This document shows positions 63,584-64,000 of a DNA stretch of 64,000 nt, in pieces (the stretch's first letter is position 1; each line of letters starts with the position of its first letter). Location of the stretch: assembly GCF_001956855.1 (NCBI RefSeq), contig NZ_MTHD01000006.1:62001-126000 (forward strand), read 5' to 3'. A model generated the notes under the pieces. That model saw nothing but the letters and a program-made list of their open reading frames with translations. It was not told the DNA's origin and ran no database searches. Made by a program: the position numbers and the translations under genes. The DNA is from Azonexus hydrophilus (lineage in GTDB: Bacteria; Pseudomonadota; Gammaproteobacteria; Burkholderiales; Rhodocyclaceae).

Positions 63584-64000
63584 GTGAGCGACGCCGCCGA
63601 TCAGCTATTCCTCGGACGACAACCCATCCTCGACCGCGATCAGCGGCTGCATGCTTACGAACTGCTCTTCCGCAACGGCGGCATCAATGCCGCCGATGTC
63701 ACCGACGGCGTCGCGGCCACCGCCACCGTCATCGTCAATGCCTTCGCCGAACTCGGCGTCGAGGCCGCGCTGGGCAATTGCCGCGGCTTCATCAACATCG
63801 ACGAGGAATTCCTGTTCAGCGACATGCTCGAACTGCTGCCGCGCCAGTCGGTGGTGCTGGAAATCCTCGAAACGGTGCCGCCCAGCGAAGCCGTCATCGA
63901 GCGCTGCAAGGCCCTGAAAGCCGCCGGCTTCACGCTGGCGCTCGACGACGTCATCCAGCTCGCCCCGGAATACGCCGAATTGCTGGCCCTGGTGGAAATC
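63584..64000 (+). CDS. EAL/HDOD-domain protein, 3'-truncated
   Basis: A reading frame open at the right edge (139 codons seen), starting at GTG 63584 after AAGGAGAATTC. The N-terminal sequence LFLGRQPILDRDQRLHAYELLFR and ...FINIDEEFLFSDM are those of EAL-HDOD proteins (YuxH type). The EAL motif reads ELL, so it is likely to be catalytically inactive. The HDOD domain would lie beyond the window. Confidence 0.85.
   Translation, partial: MSDAADQLFLGRQPILDRDQRLHAYELLFRNGGINAADVTDGVAATATVIVNAFAELGVEAALGNCRGFINIDEEFLFSDMLELLPRQSVVLEILETVPPSEAVIERCKALKAAGFTLALDDVIQLAPEYAELLALVEI

Overview
The window looks like chromosome of a GC-rich, nitrogen-fixing betaproteobacterium, most likely in the Rhodocyclales (Dechloromonas/Azonexus-like). 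This rests on the gene content: nifA, nifB, nifHDKT, nifV, nifW, nifZ, nifM, nifQ, nifF, draT and draG, with housekeeping genes of betaproteobacterial type. It is an inference, because there is no rRNA gene to place it. nifE, nifN, nifU and nifS are not in the window, and nifA enters truncated at the left edge.

Layout. 1-4.2 kb: 3' part of nifA, a CZB-type chemoreceptor, then a NifA/sigma54 operon (thioredoxin-fold [2Fe-2S] ferredoxin, NifZ-like protein, flavodoxin NifF, small unknown protein). 4.2-9.5 kb: a PocR-PAS-GGDEF-EAL protein, an Fe-S oxidoreductase subunit and a periplasmic glutathione peroxidase. 9.6-11.9 kb: an AT-richer island that I read as an integron cassette array without an integrase (CALIN), with three cassettes, three attC-like sites and a further core site; two cassettes carry HEPN-like R-x4-H motifs and one a P-loop. 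12.2-18.6 kb: ygjP, then the nifB operon (nifB, fdxN, a NifO/ArsC-like protein, an FprA-type flavodiiron protein, two [2Fe-2S] ferredoxins including an FeSII/Shethna II homologue, nifQ, draG). 18.7-25.0 kb: a Cys-cluster protein, an RNase H-like protein, a LysR/MFS pair and a large sensor GGDEF-EAL protein. 25.1-31.2 kb: a hemerythrin operon, a porin/PstS-like/GGDEF-EAL set and a SIR2-like gene. 31.5-37.5 kb: an HD-GYP regulator, a histidine phosphatase and a 1425-aa hybrid kinase. 37.6-51.8 kb: draT, divergent from nifHDKT-fdx-nafY-orf-lrv-orf; then fumC on the opposite strand and nifV-cysE-TPR-nifW-nifZ-nifM. 51.9-64 kb: cytochromes b and c', then housekeeping genes (purB, gst, mnmA, nudJ-like, ilvE, waaF, yheT-like, phosphohexomutase), ending in a truncated EAL/HDOD gene.

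Regulation. Four clear promoters combine a NifA upstream activating sequence (TGT-N10-ACA) with a -24/-12 sigma54 element: before the ferredoxin-nifF operon, nifB, nifH and nifV. Two more, weaker copies lie upstream of the hemerythrin operon and of the SIR2-like gene, which suggests that both belong to the nif regulon. Together the genes describe Mo-nitrogenase synthesis, electron supply (NifF, several ferredoxins), oxygen protection (FeSII, flavodiiron protein, hemerythrin) and post-translational switch-off (DraT/DraG), set among an unusual number of cyclic-di-GMP signalling proteins.
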